DNA of 64,000 nucleotides, from NCBI RefSeq assembly GCF_003268275.1, contig NZ_QLYR01000002.1, positions 124,001 through 188,000 on the forward strand, given 5' to 3'. Below are positions 63,190-64,000 of this stretch, in pieces. Within the stretch, counting starts at the first letter, position 1, and the number at the start of each line of letters is the position of its first letter. The position numbers and the translations under genes were made by a program. This stretch comes from Hydrogeniiclostridium mannosilyticum (GTDB taxonomy: Bacteria; Bacillota; Clostridia; Oscillospirales; Acutalibacteraceae). A model generated the notes under the pieces. The model was not told where the DNA came from. It worked only from the letters and a program-made list of their open reading frames with translations, and did not search any database.

Positions 63190-63224
63190 GAAAGCCCTGT
63201 ATGATGAATACGGGGCTTTCTTTT
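63190..63224 (+). terminator. Terminator of the hrcA-grpE-dnaK-dnaJ operon
   Basis: GAAAGCCCTGTA pairs with TACGGGGCTTTC (one G-U pair), loop TGATGAA, then TTTT. Confidence 0.8.
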
Positions 63225-63324
63225 CGGCTTAAAGGGGAAAGAGACAAGACTTCCCCCCGGCTGCACGGCACACAGAAAATCCTTTCGTACGGCAGCCGTC
63301 ATTTTTAAATTGGGAGGGAATAAA

Positions 63325-63969
63325 ATGAGTCCGATTAAGGGAATGGATGTCTCTCATTACCAGGGCGACATCGACTTTAACAAGGCGAAGGCGGACGGCA
63401 TCGAGTTTGCCATGATTCGTGCGGGCTACGGCTGGAAGGATTGGGAGAACCAGACGGACCGGCAGTATTACAGCAATATGTCCAAAGCCAAGCGGGCCGG
63501 TGTGGCGAGGGGCGCGTACCTGTACAGCTATGCGCTGACACCGGAGGACGCCAAGCTGGAGGCGGATTTTTTCCTGCACTTAATCGGCGGCTACCACCTG
63601 GAGTACCCGGTCGCTTACGATGTGGAAGACGCGTCGCAGGCCAACCTGGGCAAGGAGCGTCTGACAGAGATTGCCGACACATTCCTGACGAGGGTGCAGA
63701 ACGCCGGTTACTATGTGTGCCTGTATACAAATTTGGACTGGATTACGTACCGCTACGACATGAATAAGCTGAAAAAGTTTGACGTGTGGTATGCCCAGTA
63801 CAATGACCGTCCGACCTACAACGGCCAGTTCGGCATGTGGCAGCACACCAGCAAGGGCAAGGTGAATGGCGTCTCGGGAAATGTAGACCTGGATTGGTCG
63901 TATGTCGATTATCCGAGCGTTATGAAGCGTGTCGGGCTGAACGGCTTCCCTAAAAATTGCGGTGCTTAA
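63325..63969 (+). CDS. GH25 family lysozyme (muramidase)
   Basis: A 214-residue single-domain GH25 hydrolase that cuts the MurNAc-GlcNAc bond in peptidoglycan. It has GMDVSHYQGDIDF at the start (first acidic residue), FAMIRAGYGW, PVAYDVEDAS with the catalytic Asp/Glu pair, and a C-terminal VDLDWSYVDYP. There is no signal peptide, cell-wall-binding repeat or nearby holin, so export is unclear. GGGAGGG lies 6-7 bases before the ATG at 63325. It follows the heat-shock operon terminator and appears to be its own unit. Confidence 0.88.
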   Translation: MSPIKGMDVSHYQGDIDFNKAKADGIEFAMIRAGYGWKDWENQTDRQYYSNMSKAKRAGVARGAYLYSYALTPEDAKLEADFFLHLIGGYHLEYPVAYDVEDASQANLGKERLTEIADTFLTRVQNAGYYVCLYTNLDWITYRYDMNKLKKFDVWYAQYNDRPTYNGQFGMWQHTSKGKVNGVSGNVDLDWSYVDYPSVMKRVGLNGFPKNCGA

Positions 63970-64000
63970 GAAATAGGCTGTAGCTAAAGTAAAAATCCCG

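Overview
The window reads as a chromosome segment of a GC-rich, low-oxygen Gram-positive bacterium of the class Clostridia. An Oscillospirales/Ruminococcaceae-type gut bacterium is my best guess; this is inference from gene content and was not searched. Supporting signs are the long S10-spc-alpha ribosomal operon with adk, map, a KOW protein, infA and rpmJ in Firmicute order, a zinc-type S14, an hrcA-grpE-dnaK-dnaJ operon with a perfect CIRCE operator, frequent TTG/GTG starts, strong GGAGG ribosome binding sites, and a GlpP antiterminator.

Layout. 1-1.6 kb: start of pgk, trmL, a small YtxH-like protein and a MazG-like pyrophosphohydrolase. 1.8-8.7 kb: a sugar locus with a GH2 beta-mannosidase-like enzyme, two tandem near-identical Gfo/Idh/MocA proteins that each carry the same 64-bp promoter block, and a divergent LacI-type regulator. 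8.8-24.7 kb: one ribosomal protein operon of 31 genes from rpsJ to rplQ, including secY, adk, map, infA and rpoA, preceded by a leader that holds a terminator-like hairpin. 24.9-26.7 kb: a TRM11-like methyltransferase and a GyrI-like protein. 26.8-31.0 kb: a minus-strand operon of ATP-grasp ligase, aspartate racemase and asparagine synthetase, which together fit synthesis of a D-Asp/D-Asn peptidoglycan cross-bridge. 31.1-36.1 kb: a DUF134 protein, an FAD/rhodanese disulfide reductase and a FecBCD-type ABC importer. 36.3-42.8 kb: a MYG1-family protein, an AraC regulator divergent from a GH4 alpha-galactosidase, a UroD-like methyltransferase and a MATE efflux pump. 42.8-45.9 kb: a Crp/Fnr regulator divergent from leuCD with a perfect palindrome between them, then a MerR-like HTH protein. 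46.2-51.8 kb: a glycerol locus (glpK, glpP, GlpA-like dehydrogenase, FAD/NAD oxidoreductase, DUF1667 protein) with the terminator that GlpP would be expected to override. 51.9-57.8 kb: GH78 rhamnosidase, a short palindromic insertion-like element, a decayed GNAT gene, corA with an apparent one-base frameshift, and a Prs-like gene. 58.1-64 kb: the heat-shock operon and a GH25 lysozyme.

Regulation shows clearly in several places: CIRCE/HrcA, divergent LacI and AraC regulators next to sugar genes, a Crp/Fnr palindrome placed to act on both flanking promoters, and the GlpP antitermination layout. The points most worth a second look are the Gfo/Idh pair (which lacks the EKP lysine), the Crp/Fnr-leuCD intergenic region, the leader of the S10 operon, the GlpP-controlled leader, the possible small proteins upstream of glpP and of the MATE gene, and the corA frameshift. 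I saw no CRISPR array, prophage, intact transposase, rRNA or tRNA.
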